In this document: positions 1-6,388 of the stretch, one piece after another | Layout: each line of letters opens with the position of its first letter | How positions within the stretch are numbered: the first letter of the stretch is position 1 | Assembly: GCA_900552055.1 (NCBI GenBank) | Contig: URYI01000085.1 | Location: 1-8,608 of the forward strand | DNA from: an uncultured Eubacteriales bacterium | Lineage (GTDB): Bacteria; Bacillota; Clostridia; Christensenellales; QALW01 | Length of the DNA stretch: 8,608 bases | Reading direction: 5' to 3' | Translations under genes and position numbers: made by a program | The notes under the pieces: generated by a model | Seen by the model: the letters and a program-made list of their open reading frames with translations, nothing else | What the model was told of the DNA's origin: nothing | Databases searched by the model: none

Positions 1-20
1 GGACCCGGCATGCCGGGTCC
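1..20. terminator. Perfect 20-nt palindrome, probable end-of-transcript hairpin of the upstream unit
   Basis: All 20 bases equal their own reverse complement, giving a very G+C-rich stem of up to 8 bp around a CATG centre. On the + strand it is followed by a C-rich stretch and not by a T-run, so it lacks the U-tract of a classical intrinsic terminator. Its position ahead of a separate promoter and operon suggests it closes a gene lying left of the window. That is inference. Whether it serves the other strand cannot be judged because the left flank is missing. Confidence 0.4.
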
Positions 21-48
21 CGCCCCTGCCCCCACTTTGAATAAACAA

Positions 49-94
49 TACAATGGATAATTTATGCTTGATAAGGAGGCATAAATCCATTGTA
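49..94. repeat. Bulged 16-bp stem-loop overlapping the nusB promoter
   Basis: Bases 49-57 pair with 86-94 and bases 61-67 pair with 79-85. This makes a 9+7 bp stem with a 3-nt bulge (58-60) and an 11-nt loop (68-78). The loop and the top of the 3' arm contain an AAGGAGG sequence (73-79) resembling a Shine-Dalgarno site, but no start codon follows usefully. The right arm ends inside the -35 element proposed for nusB. The element could therefore be an operator or part of the upstream gene's 3' end. The pairing is directly visible; any role is inference. Confidence 0.55.
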
Positions 95-118
95 AATTTT
101 GCTGAATTGTGTTAATAT
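90..118 (+). promoter_or_regulatory. Putative sigma-A promoter of the nusB operon
   Basis: A TTGTAA hexamer (90-95) is separated by 17 bp from TAATAT (113-118). The latter is preceded by TG at 110-111, an extended -10 arrangement. Each hexamer matches the consensus at 4 of 6 positions. Transcription would begin near 125, leaving a leader of about 60 nt before nusB. The -35 overlaps the right arm of the stem-loop at 49-94. Confidence 0.5.
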
Positions 119-183
119 GTTAAACGTGGCTGTTTAAAGAAATAAATTTAAGCCGCTCATTCTTTTCAAAAAGGAGCAGGAAA

Positions 184-582
184 ATGGGGCGTATAGAAGC
201 CAGGGAGGTTGCATTTAAGCTGTTGTTTGAGCTATCGTTTGATAATCAAACTCCGCCTGAGGGGTATTCATCGTTATTTGCGCAGGTGCAGCTTACTGAT
301 GCGGATGTAAAGTATATTCAGAGTGTGCTGGACAGCTTTAAATCTAATATGGCGCTGATTGACGCGAAAATATCAGAGAAGCTGGTTGATTGGACGCTTG
401 AACGTCTGCCGCGCACAGATGTGGCTATTTTGCGTCTTGCAGTCTGCGAAATGCTGTTTATTGACGATGTCCCTCCTAAAGCCTCTATTGATCAGGCTGT
501 GGAACTGGCTAAAAAGTACTGTAATGATAAATCTCCATCCTATATTAACGGAATTTTGAACGCCTGCTATAAAGAGTTATGA
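184..582 (+). CDS. nusB: Transcription antitermination factor NusB
   Basis: NusB is a small all-helical protein. With NusE (ribosomal protein S10) it binds boxA RNA and promotes antitermination, chiefly of rRNA operons. At 132 residues it has the usual family length. The N-terminus shows the typical Arg-x-x-Ala-x-x-Leu-Leu-Phe-Glu pattern (residues 7-16). The C-terminal half carries the family signature: RTDVAILRLAVCEML at 77-91, a DDVP turn at 94-97, AVELAKKY at 105-112, and a SPSYINGIL end at 117-125. The start is set by a good AAGGAG ribosome binding site (171-176), 7 nt before the ATG. Its stop overlaps the next start (ATGA), so the next gene is probably translationally coupled. It heads a five-gene operon that includes xseA, xseB and ispA, a common Firmicute arrangement. 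Confidence 0.95.
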   Translation: MGRIEAREVAFKLLFELSFDNQTPPEGYSSLFAQVQLTDADVKYIQSVLDSFKSNMALIDAKISEKLVDWTLERLPRTDVAILRLAVCEMLFIDDVPPKASIDQAVELAKKYCNDKSPSYINGILNACYKEL

Positions 583-1538
583 TTTTTTTAGGTATTGATA
601 CCAGCTGCTATACCACTTCAATAGCGGCTGTAGATGAAAATGGAAATGTGCTTTCGGATCAGCGCAAGCTTTTAAGCGTGCCCGATGGTCAGCGCGGCCT
701 CAGGCAGAGCGAGGGTTTTTACCAGCATGTAAACGCTTTACCCTCCCTTTATCAAAAGCTGCTCAGCGAAATTACAGAAAGCCCGCAGTGTATTTGCGTC
801 AGCGCTACTCCGCGGGCTTGTCAGGGCTCCTATATGCCTGTATTTTATGCGGGAGTGCGTATGGCTGAGATGGTTGCGCAGGCTCTGGATGTAAAACTAT
901 ATATGTCTGACCATCAAAGGGGACATGTGATGGCTGCCTTAAGCGGCTGTGCGCTTAAGCAGAATAAGTTTTTGGCGGTTCATCTTTCAGGGGGCACAAC
1001 AGAGGTTTTGAGTGCTGAGATAATAAAAAATCAGCCTGAATGCACGCTTATTTCGGGAACGGGGGATATAAGCGCTGGTCAGCTTTTGGACAGACTGGGC
1101 GTTAAAATGGGCTTTTCTTTTCCTGCCGGGCGTTTTATTGACGAACTGGCCATATCCCATGAGGGCAGGCGTATACGCATACCTTCCTATGCTGACTCTG
1201 AAAAATGCAGCTTTTCGGGTACTGAAACAGCGGCGCTGAGAGCGCTTAATAACGGGATGGATAAGACGACGGTAGCCGAAGGAATTATGTATGCCGTTTG
1301 CGAAGCGCTGTCCACCCTTATTTATAACGCTTCTTTAAAAACCGGCGTTTTTGATGTGCTTATTACCGGAGGTGTGGCTTCAAGCAAATATTTAAGGGCT
1401 AACCTTCAAAGCATCTTAGGAGAAAAGTATGCGGGAATAAAAGTATATTTTACTCAGCCGCGGCTAAGCTCGGATAACGCTGTGGGCACTGCGCTGCTGG
1501 CCAGGGCCAGATATATGTATCTTACAAAAGGCGAATAA
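579..1538 (+). CDS. TsaD/Kae1-family paralogue (peptidase M22-like, function unassigned)
   Basis: This 319-residue protein belongs to the ASKHA-fold Kae1/TsaD family. The N-terminal phosphate loop is GIDTSCYTTS (5-14), matching TsaD GIETSCDDTS. The two metal-binding histidines are kept as His112 and His116 in DHQRGH. LSGGTTE (136-142), CSFSGTETA (210-218) and TGGVASSKYLR (263-273) align with the TsaD SGGHT, FSFSGLKTA and GGVAxNxxLR blocks. The third metal ligand is Asp299 in SSDNAVG. True TsaD makes the t6A37 modification of tRNA with TsaB, TsaE and TsaC. This copy is more divergent: its SATPRACQGSYMP block (75-87) replaces the TsaD glycine-rich segment. The position between nusB and xseA is that of the second, uncharacterised Kae1-like gene seen in many Clostridia, sometimes annotated O-sialoglycoprotein endopeptidase. 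It overlaps nusB by 4 bp, and the AAAGAG before it is too close for a normal ribosome binding site, which points to translational coupling. Family membership is firm; the function is unknown. Confidence 0.85.
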   Translation: MIFLGIDTSCYTTSIAAVDENGNVLSDQRKLLSVPDGQRGLRQSEGFYQHVNALPSLYQKLLSEITESPQCICVSATPRACQGSYMPVFYAGVRMAEMVAQALDVKLYMSDHQRGHVMAALSGCALKQNKFLAVHLSGGTTEVLSAEIIKNQPECTLISGTGDISAGQLLDRLGVKMGFSFPAGRFIDELAISHEGRRIRIPSYADSEKCSFSGTETAALRALNNGMDKTTVAEGIMYAVCEALSTLIYNASLKTGVFDVLITGGVASSKYLRANLQSILGEKYAGIKVYFTQPRLSSDNAVGTALLARARYMYLTKGE

Positions 1539-1539
1539 A

Positions 1540-2742
1540 ATGTATCACAGAAGCATAAGCGTCAGCGAATTGAATAATTATACCAACAGCCTTTTAAAAG
1601 AGGACCCGGTTTTAAGCGGTATTCGCGTAACAGGTGAAATAGCAGGCTATAAAAAACACAGTTCGGGTCATATATACTTTACGCTTAAGGATGAAAAAGC
1701 TGCTGTAAACTGTTCTTATTTCAAACAGTATAATTATGCCTTGGATTTTGAGCTGCGGGACGGGATGCTTGCGGAGGTTGTGGCTGACGCGGGTATTTAT
1801 GAAAGGGACGGGAAATTCCAGCTTTACGTCTATGGGGTAAAAAAAGCGGGACTGGGCGATATCTTGCTTAAGCTGGAGGAGCTTAAGAACAAACTGGAAG
1901 CCGAAGGGCTTTTCGACCAGGCGCTTAAGCGGCCTCTGCCTTATTTTACAAAACGGCTGGGGGTTGTTACATCTCCTACAGGGGCGGTTATACAGGATAT
2001 TATAAATGTGTCCCGCCGGCGCTTTGACAATATCAGCATTTTGCTTGCGCCTGTGCTGGTTCAGGGGGAGGGTGCTCCTGAGAGCATTGTGCGCGGGCTG
2101 AAATGCATAGGCGGGCAGAATGTGGATGTTGTCATAATAGGCCGGGGAGGCGGTTCTGTTGAGGATTTATGGGCATTTAACGATGAACAGGTAGTGCGGG
2201 CGATAAGGGATTGCCCTGTGCCGGTTATTTCTGCGGTAGGGCATGAAACGGATTATACTCTGGCCGATCTGGCGGCCGATATGAGAGCGCCTACGCCCAG
2301 CGCGGCAGCAGAGCTGGCCGTAAGGGAAAGGGCTGCTTTAGAAGAGGAATTAAATCAACTTGGGCGGCGTGCGCTGGGAGCGGCCGGGCAAAAGATCAAT
2401 GAGGCTGCGCAGGCTGTGTATACAATAAAGCGGCATATGAAGCTGCTGGATCCTCAAAAAATAGTGTCATCCAAGCATAATGAACTTGTTTCTTATAATG
2501 AGCGGTTATTTAAGAGCATGGATGTTATTCTTTCCCGTTCCAGGCTGCGCCTGGACGGCATGAGGGGAAGAGCGGAGGCAGTTAATCCGCTTAATGTGCT
2601 CTCAAGGGGCTATGCGCTGGTGTTTGAGGGCGGGCGGCTTATTAAAGCGCCTGATCAGGTGGAAAACGGCGATATGCTTGATATAAGGCTGGCAGACGGT
2701 GTGCTTAGGGCAACGGTTGTTAAACAGGAGAAGAAAGATTAG
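1540..2742 (+). CDS. xseA: Exodeoxyribonuclease VII large subunit
   Basis: XseA is the catalytic subunit of exonuclease VII, which degrades single-stranded DNA from either end together with several XseB copies. The 400-residue length is normal. An N-terminal OB-fold spans about residues 6-100, with VTGEIAGYKKHSSGHIYF (30-47) as its hallmark. The catalytic domain follows, with TSPTGAVIQDI (144-154), GRGGGSVEDLW (201-211), GHETD (234-238) and DMRAPTPSAAAE (247-258), all conserved family blocks. Residues about 263-345 look like the long coiled-coil region on which XseB assembles. The C-terminal piece has NPLNVLSRGYAL (349-360). The start lies one base after the preceding stop, with an AAAAGG ribosome binding site (1526-1531) 8 nt upstream. 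The 100-nt gap to xseB is larger than the other junctions of this operon. Confidence 0.96.
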   Translation: MYHRSISVSELNNYTNSLLKEDPVLSGIRVTGEIAGYKKHSSGHIYFTLKDEKAAVNCSYFKQYNYALDFELRDGMLAEVVADAGIYERDGKFQLYVYGVKKAGLGDILLKLEELKNKLEAEGLFDQALKRPLPYFTKRLGVVTSPTGAVIQDIINVSRRRFDNISILLAPVLVQGEGAPESIVRGLKCIGGQNVDVVIIGRGGGSVEDLWAFNDEQVVRAIRDCPVPVISAVGHETDYTLADLAADMRAPTPSAAAELAVRERAALEEELNQLGRRALGAAGQKINEAAQAVYTIKRHMKLLDPQKIVSSKHNELVSYNERLFKSMDVILSRSRLRLDGMRGRAEAVNPLNVLSRGYALVFEGGRLIKAPDQVENGDMLDIRLADGVLRATVVKQEKKD

Positions 2743-2766
2743 CACCTGGGCAAGACTGAATACTGA

Positions 2767-2805
2767 ACTGCTGCAATGCCGGCAGGGTTGTTATTGATCA
2801 GCAGT
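2767..2805. repeat. Stem-loop in the xseA-xseB gap
   Basis: Bases 2767-2777 pair with 2793-2796 and 2799-2805. This gives an 11-bp stem interrupted only by a 2-nt bulge (2797-2798) around a 15-nt loop. The stem and loop also contain the 8-nt palindrome TGCCGGCA at 2777-2784. No T-run follows, so it is not a standard terminator. It may be a processing or mRNA-stability element between the two exonuclease VII subunit genes, which are needed in unequal amounts. That role is inference. Confidence 0.5.
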
Positions 2806-2842
2806 AATAATATTTAACGGTTCTGAAGAAAGGCAAAATGAT

Positions 2843-3085
2843 ATGGAATTTAATTTTGAAAATTCGATGGAAGAGCTGGAAAAGCTGATATCTAATCTTG
2901 AACAGGGAGATATGTCTCTTGAAGAGTCCATCCGGACTTCTGAAAAGGCAGCCGCACTTATTAGGAAATGTGAAAATTATCTAAGTGAATGCCGGGGGAA
3001 GCTGGAGATCCTGAAAAAACAGGATGGCGTGTTTGAGACGGTTCCTTTTGACCCGGAGGAGGAAGAAGAGCATGAATTGCTTTAA
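2843..3085 (+). CDS. xseB: Exodeoxyribonuclease VII small subunit
   Basis: XseB is the small helical partner of XseA; several copies bind the XseA coiled-coil region and are needed for activity. This 80-residue protein matches the family length. It carries the expected pattern FENSMEELEKLISNLEQGD (5-23), followed by MSLEESI (24-30) and a helix with the conserved Cys43 and LSECRGKLEIL (47-57). The start follows an AAAGG ribosome binding site (2829-2833), 9 nt upstream. A nearby ATG at 2838 is out of frame. The C-terminal tail is strongly acidic, with five glutamates at 72-76. Its codons supply the purine-rich ribosome binding site of the downstream ispA, whose start lies inside xseB (14-bp overlap). 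Confidence 0.93.
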   Translation: MEFNFENSMEELEKLISNLEQGDMSLEESIRTSEKAAALIRKCENYLSECRGKLEILKKQDGVFETVPFDPEEEEEHELL

Positions 3086-3950
3086 GGATGAGTTGTTGCG
3101 CTATAGTAAATTGATTGATGGCGCGCTGGATAAGTATTTGACTCTGGATTCAAAAGTTCCAAAAGAGTTAATTGAGGCTATGAGCTACAGCGTCAAAGCA
3201 GGAGGCAAGCGGCTGCGGCCTGCTCTTGCGCTCAATGCGTGCGGGCTTATGGGAGGGAATCAGGAGCAGGCCCTGCCTTATGCCTGTGCCATAGAAATGA
3301 TACATACATATTCTTTGATACATGATGATTTGCCTGCCTTAGATAATGACAGCCTGAGGCGAGGGCGGCCTACCAGTCATGTAATGTTCGGCGAGGCTAA
3401 GGCAATTTTAGCTGGAGATGCGCTGCTTAGCTATGCTTTTGAAATTATGCTTAATTCGGCTGAAGATGAAAATGGAATAAGGGCGTGCCGCTATGTGGCC
3501 CGTGCAGCGGGCATAAAAGGTATGGTTGGCGGCCAATGGGAGGATGTTTCCAATGAAGGCAAGAAAATATCTGAACATATGCTCAAATATATACATGAAC
3601 ATAAAACTGCCGACATGATAACAGGGGCGCTTCTGGCCGGGGGCGCCGCTGCTGGAGCGGGGGAAGAGGCTCTGGCGGGATTAAGGACATACGGTCTTAA
3701 TATCGGGCTTGCTTTCCAAATAACTGATGATATACTGGACGTTACCGGAAACCAGGAGGAGATGGGAAAGAGCCTCGGCAAAGACGCTGAGGAACAAAAG
3801 GCTACATATGTTGCATTTTACGGTATAGAAGAGGCTCGCAGGGCTGCGGAGCGGCATATAGCATGTGCAAAAGAGGCTGTAGGCGTTTATGGTGAAAAGG
3901 CTGAGTTTCTTTTACAGCTTGCGGATTTCATTTTGGCGCGCAGAAACTGA
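3072..3950 (+). CDS. ispA: Polyprenyl synthase, farnesyl-diphosphate-synthase type
   Basis: This enzyme condenses isopentenyl diphosphate with dimethylallyl and geranyl diphosphate to give farnesyl diphosphate, the precursor of undecaprenyl phosphate and quinones. The protein is 292 residues long from the ATG at 3072. Motifs are GGKRLRPAL (44-52), the first Asp-rich motif DDLPALDND (85-93), GQWEDV (154-159) and the second Asp-rich motif DDILD (219-223). The segment before the first motif reads HTYSLIHDD, with Tyr80 five residues upstream. This bacterial pattern is typical of C15 (farnesyl) chain length; that assignment is inference from family knowledge. The start at 3072 is preferred over an in-frame ATG at 3024. 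The longer form would add 16 basic residues read out of frame from xseB, whereas 3072 has the GGAGGAGG ribosome binding site (3055-3062) about 9 nt upstream. No dxs follows. Confidence 0.95.
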   Translation: MNCFKDELLRYSKLIDGALDKYLTLDSKVPKELIEAMSYSVKAGGKRLRPALALNACGLMGGNQEQALPYACAIEMIHTYSLIHDDLPALDNDSLRRGRPTSHVMFGEAKAILAGDALLSYAFEIMLNSAEDENGIRACRYVARAAGIKGMVGGQWEDVSNEGKKISEHMLKYIHEHKTADMITGALLAGGAAAGAGEEALAGLRTYGLNIGLAFQITDDILDVTGNQEEMGKSLGKDAEEQKATYVAFYGIEEARRAAERHIACAKEAVGVYGEKAEFLLQLADFILARRN

Positions 3951-4065
3951 ATTTTTATTGGAGCGGCTTATTGCGGACAGCAGATATGGGCCGGTTTATA
4001 AAAAGTTGCAGGGTCTGTATTTGTACGCGGTGTTTTGCATAGAAGATATATTGAAGAATTTTAGA

Positions 4066-4092
4066 AGGCCGCAGTCTGTAGGACTGCGGCCT
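4066..4092. repeat. Perfect 11-bp hairpin, copy 1 of a duplicated element
   Basis: Bases 4066-4076 are the exact reverse complement of 4082-4092, with a 5-nt loop. It sits 116 nt past the ispA stop and is the first strong hairpin for the operon transcript, so it may act as the transcript end. The + strand downstream has no T-run. The same 27 nt recur at 4289-4315 with three substitutions. Confidence 0.6.
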
Positions 4093-4230
4093 GCGCGTGC
4101 AGAAAAGTCTATATGCTTTTAATCGGGAATGCCGTTAGTTTGGAAATAAAAAATTCTCAGACTGCACTCTATTTCCCGCAATATTTAAAAACCGCTTATA
4201 AGGAGTTTTCTCGCAGAACCTGCCGGCGGA

Positions 4231-4255
4231 AAAACAAAATGCGGCGAAACGCCGC
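4231..4255 (-). terminator. Rho-independent terminator of the leftward membrane-protein gene
   Basis: On the minus strand GCGGCG, a TTT loop and CGCCGC (4255-4241) form a 6-bp all-G/C stem. It is followed by ATTTTGTTTTT (4240-4230), an interrupted U-tract. This is the best classical terminator in the region and points leftward. It lies about 430 nt past the stop of the gene it would serve, implying a long 3' untranslated region. Confidence 0.6.
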
Positions 4256-4288
4256 AAAAAAAGCAAATTGAAGTTTTATCACAGTCTG

Positions 4289-4315
4289 AGGCCGCAGCCT
4301 GGAGGACTGTGGCCT
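4289..4315. repeat. Imperfect hairpin, copy 2 of the duplicated element
   Basis: It is identical to 4066-4092 at 24 of 27 positions and in the same orientation. The changes turn one stem pair into G-U and another into a C-A mismatch, leaving a 9-bp outer stem. Its 3' arm can instead pair with 4280-4286 (CACAGTC with GACTGTG at 4305-4311), so two exclusive folds exist. In addition, 4282-4290 is complementary to 4156-4164. Confidence 0.5.
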
Positions 4316-4463
4316 TTGAGCATATGGATATAAATGGTTTGCTTTAAGATATGTATAAGCTGCATATGTGATATTTGACCTAGGAATGCAGATTATTTAA
4401 AAGGCATTATTTTCTGCGCAATTATGGCGCTGCAACGCAGCGCGCGGGGCGCGGGCGGGATTT

Positions 4464-4549
4464 TTATAATGGCCGGAAGGACGCGAGAAAATGCTGGGAT
4501 TAATATAATAAATATCGTTCGCGTCCGGACGGCCGGGCGCTGATTATAA
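4464..4549. repeat. 86-bp imperfect inverted repeat (possible structured RNA or miniature mobile element)
   Basis: Outer arms 4464-4470 and 4543-4549 are 7-nt exact complements (TTATAAT and ATTATAA). Inside them, 4471-4475 pairs with 4530-4534 and 4479-4486 pairs with 4519-4526, with a 3x3 internal mismatch between. A 32-nt A+T-rich loop (4487-4518) separates the arms, and an 8-nt bulge (4535-4542) interrupts the right side. There is no open reading frame inside and no T-run after either arm. The structure is seen directly; its nature is unknown. Confidence 0.5.
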
Positions 4550-4595
4550 CGAGGGAAGATCAGCTGCAATATGGGAAAGGTTTTAAGAGTGTCCG

Positions 4596-4640
4596 GGTGG
4601 CAAAATTCTTTGCGCCCACCTTGAGGGCGGGGCGCCCCGC
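4596..4640. repeat. Two adjacent G+C-rich inverted repeats near the membrane-protein stop
   Basis: A bulged stem pairs 4596-4604 with 4609-4612 and 4616-4620 (9 bp, 4-nt loop, 3-nt bulge). Immediately after it comes a 14-nt perfect palindrome at 4627-4640. Both lie within 100 nt of the stop of the leftward gene and would be in its 3' untranslated region. Neither is followed by a U-tract on the minus strand. Confidence 0.4.
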
Positions 4641-4685
4641 TGTAATTGCCATAGCGGCAGAGCCGGCGGCAAAGTTGCTTTTTCT

Positions 4686-6332
4686 TTAAGGTTCTAAAGC
4701 AACGCTGTCCTTATCATAATATCCAGCCATAGCTTGATTGAGCCAATTTGAAGGATCCTGCGTGATATCGTTAAAAAACAGTACCGCTGGTTTGCGGGTG
4801 AAGGGTTTTAGGACGGCGTTTTTAATATCAGGGTTGTTGAGTATTTGCAGCCTTTCCTCCTGTTCTGCTTTATAGACGGCGGCTTCGCCGCTTATTAAAG
4901 AACGTGCGGCCGAATACGAGGCTAACGATTTGAATCCTTTTTGTCCGAAAACGGTAAGCCCGAAAAGCAGTATAAATATTATCAGTATTCCCGCGGTACA
5001 TTTTTTGGATACTGCTGTTATTGAAGATATTATTATATCGTTTTTTTCTTCAAAGGCTGGCTTCTCTTCAAGAGCCTGAACGCCTGTCATGCTGGCGGCA
5101 GCATCGGCGTCAGTATCTGGTGCGCCAGTGTTTTTTAAGACGCTTTTTTCTGTTGCTGCTGGATTATTCAAAGACTCCTCTGCTGAATCTTCCGCTTTAT
5201 TGGTTGCGTGGCTGAGTTTCTTATGTATCCAGCCGGAAACATAGAATATAGAGAAGGCCATAAACAGTATGTAAAAATAAAATATTATATTTGTTATTCT
5301 GCCGGCACTTGGGGCCTGTGTAGTATACAGCGTCGGCGTGAAATGTGCGGCAAATATGCAGAAGGCCAGTCCTATCCATAACAGCGGCATTTTAAAGCTA
5401 CAGCTGGTTTTGGAAGCCGCTATATATAAGAAAGGGGAAAGAAACAAAAATAATATAAGTATTGGGGAGGTAGTCCATGCGCCGAAATTATTGAAAGCGC
5501 TTACAAAAGACGCAAGTATAGCGCTTACAGGCGACATGGTTTCGCCAAGCGCGTCCTGCCTGACAGCGTTGCCCGGCGCCAAAGCGCTGATTGCAAAGGC
5601 TGTTCCGCATAACACCAGGCATATGAGGGATATCCAGCGCAGACTTTTCTTTTTCCAAAAAGAATAAACTGTAATGAGCAAAGTTACTATCATGGTAATC
5701 AATGCGCTAACATAATTTCCTCCCCCTATTATAAAAAAGAGCAGAGGGGAGATAACCCAGCATAAAATACGGGACCATTTTTTGACGGCAAAATTTCCAA
5801 GGAAAAGCAGGCTGACGGCGATTAGATCAAGGGCATAAAAGAAGGTATAGTATATTGAACCGTTATACCAATAAAAAGCCTGAACTGGAGAGGGTACAAA
5901 CTGTATACAGGCAGCCGTGAGAATAAGTCCTATAATTAAATAAAAATGTCTTTCAAGTTTCAGCCATTTACGCAGAACAGTATAAAAAAACAGCATGGAG
6001 GCAAAAATAAACGAGGCTAAAATTAAAATTGTAGTTATGCAATAGTAATTCTCTCCCCATATGCCAGGTTGCAAAGTCATAAGGAACATTGCGGAAAAGG
6101 AGCCTTGCCAAGTATTGTACATTTGTTCAATTTTATCAATGCTTGCTTGGAGGGTCTGGCTTATTGAATGTGTTTGCTCCCAAGTATGTGCCGGGAGTTG
6201 GCTAAAGGAAAAATCATCAGCACTTGGATGATTGAAAAAAGCAATTACAACCAGCGGTATTAACGAAATAATGAAAGCCGCCAATACTATATAGCTGAAA
6301 ATTTTTAATTTGCGCCCTGCGAATATATTCAT
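4686..6332 (-). CDS. Polytopic membrane protein resembling the DUF6056 group (GT-C-like)
   Basis: The protein has 548 residues and about ten to eleven predicted membrane helices (for example 9-33, 95-120, 155-180, 188-224, 232-252, 287-306, 315-331, 345-367, 446-463). After the first helix comes NHPSADDFSFS (34-44). An acidic pair in the first outer loop is typical of GT-C-fold glycosyltransferases. Other recognisable blocks are WQGSFSAMF (75-83), APGNAVRQ (252-259) and a soluble tail with SGEAAVYKAEQEERLQ (481-496) and NWLNQAMAGYYDKDSV (529-544). I recall this layout from the uncharacterised DUF6056 proteins of Clostridia; the assignment is from memory and not a search. A hydrophilic, acidic, low-complexity loop of about 75 residues (370-445) precedes the last helix and looks like an insertion. 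A ribosome binding site AGGGGG (6344-6339) precedes the ATG. The gene runs divergently from the signal peptidase and convergently to ispA. No enzymatic activity can be assigned from sequence alone. Confidence 0.75.
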   Translation of the reverse strand: MNIFAGRKLKIFSYIVLAAFIISLIPLVVIAFFNHPSADDFSFSQLPAHTWEQTHSISQTLQASIDKIEQMYNTWQGSFSAMFLMTLQPGIWGENYYCITTILILASFIFASMLFFYTVLRKWLKLERHFYLIIGLILTAACIQFVPSPVQAFYWYNGSIYYTFFYALDLIAVSLLFLGNFAVKKWSRILCWVISPLLFFIIGGGNYVSALITMIVTLLITVYSFWKKKSLRWISLICLVLCGTAFAISALAPGNAVRQDALGETMSPVSAILASFVSAFNNFGAWTTSPILILFLFLSPFLYIAASKTSCSFKMPLLWIGLAFCIFAAHFTPTLYTTQAPSAGRITNIIFYFYILFMAFSIFYVSGWIHKKLSHATNKAEDSAEESLNNPAATEKSVLKNTGAPDTDADAAASMTGVQALEEKPAFEEKNDIIISSITAVSKKCTAGILIIFILLFGLTVFGQKGFKSLASYSAARSLISGEAAVYKAEQEERLQILNNPDIKNAVLKPFTRKPAVLFFNDITQDPSNWLNQAMAGYYDKDSVALEP

Positions 6333-6388
6333 AATATGCCCCCTGAAGCAAGTAGTTTTATTAAAAATAATTCTTTAACTTAAGCATA

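Larger units (their letters stand above)
3951..4685. other. 735-bp non-coding convergent region rich in inverted repeats
   Basis: No convincing gene is visible on either strand. The stretch lies between the stop codons of ispA and the leftward membrane-protein gene. It holds a 27-nt hairpin present twice (4066-4092 and 4289-4315), a minus-strand terminator (4231-4255), a 7-bp G+C stem with a 3-nt loop (4427-4443), and an 86-bp imperfect inverted repeat (4464-4549). It also holds a bulged stem-loop (4596-4620) and a 14-nt perfect palindrome (4627-4640). Several short blocks are far richer in G+C than the neighbouring genes. A convergent gap normally needs only a terminator or two, so part of this may be a non-coding RNA or a degenerate repeat element; that is inference. 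Confidence 0.7.

Noticed and set aside
1..90. Minus-strand frame from an ATG at 90-88 open to the left edge
   Set aside because: It is only about 30 codons, runs through both hairpins and has no supporting ribosome binding site.
3024..3071. Upstream in-frame ATG start for ispA
   Set aside because: It would add a basic 16-residue extension read from inside xseB, while the ATG at 3072 has a strong ribosome binding site and gives normal family length.
3491..3781. 96-codon minus-strand open frame inside ispA
   Set aside because: It is fully antisense to a gene with clear catalytic motifs; its composition is that of a reverse-frame shadow.
3889..4122. 77-codon + strand open frame overlapping the end of ispA
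   Set aside because: It begins inside ispA in another frame, has no credible ribosome binding site, runs through the 4066-4092 hairpin and matches no family I recognise.
4646..4687. Possible + strand terminator with a T-rich tract at 4676-4687
   Set aside because: The stems before the tract are only 4-5 bp with alternatives, and no + strand gene ends nearby; the T-rich run may simply flank the stop of the minus-strand gene.
5338..5667. 109-codon + strand open frame opposite the membrane-protein gene
   Set aside because: It is antisense to conserved membrane helices and the APGNAVR block; no family resemblance.
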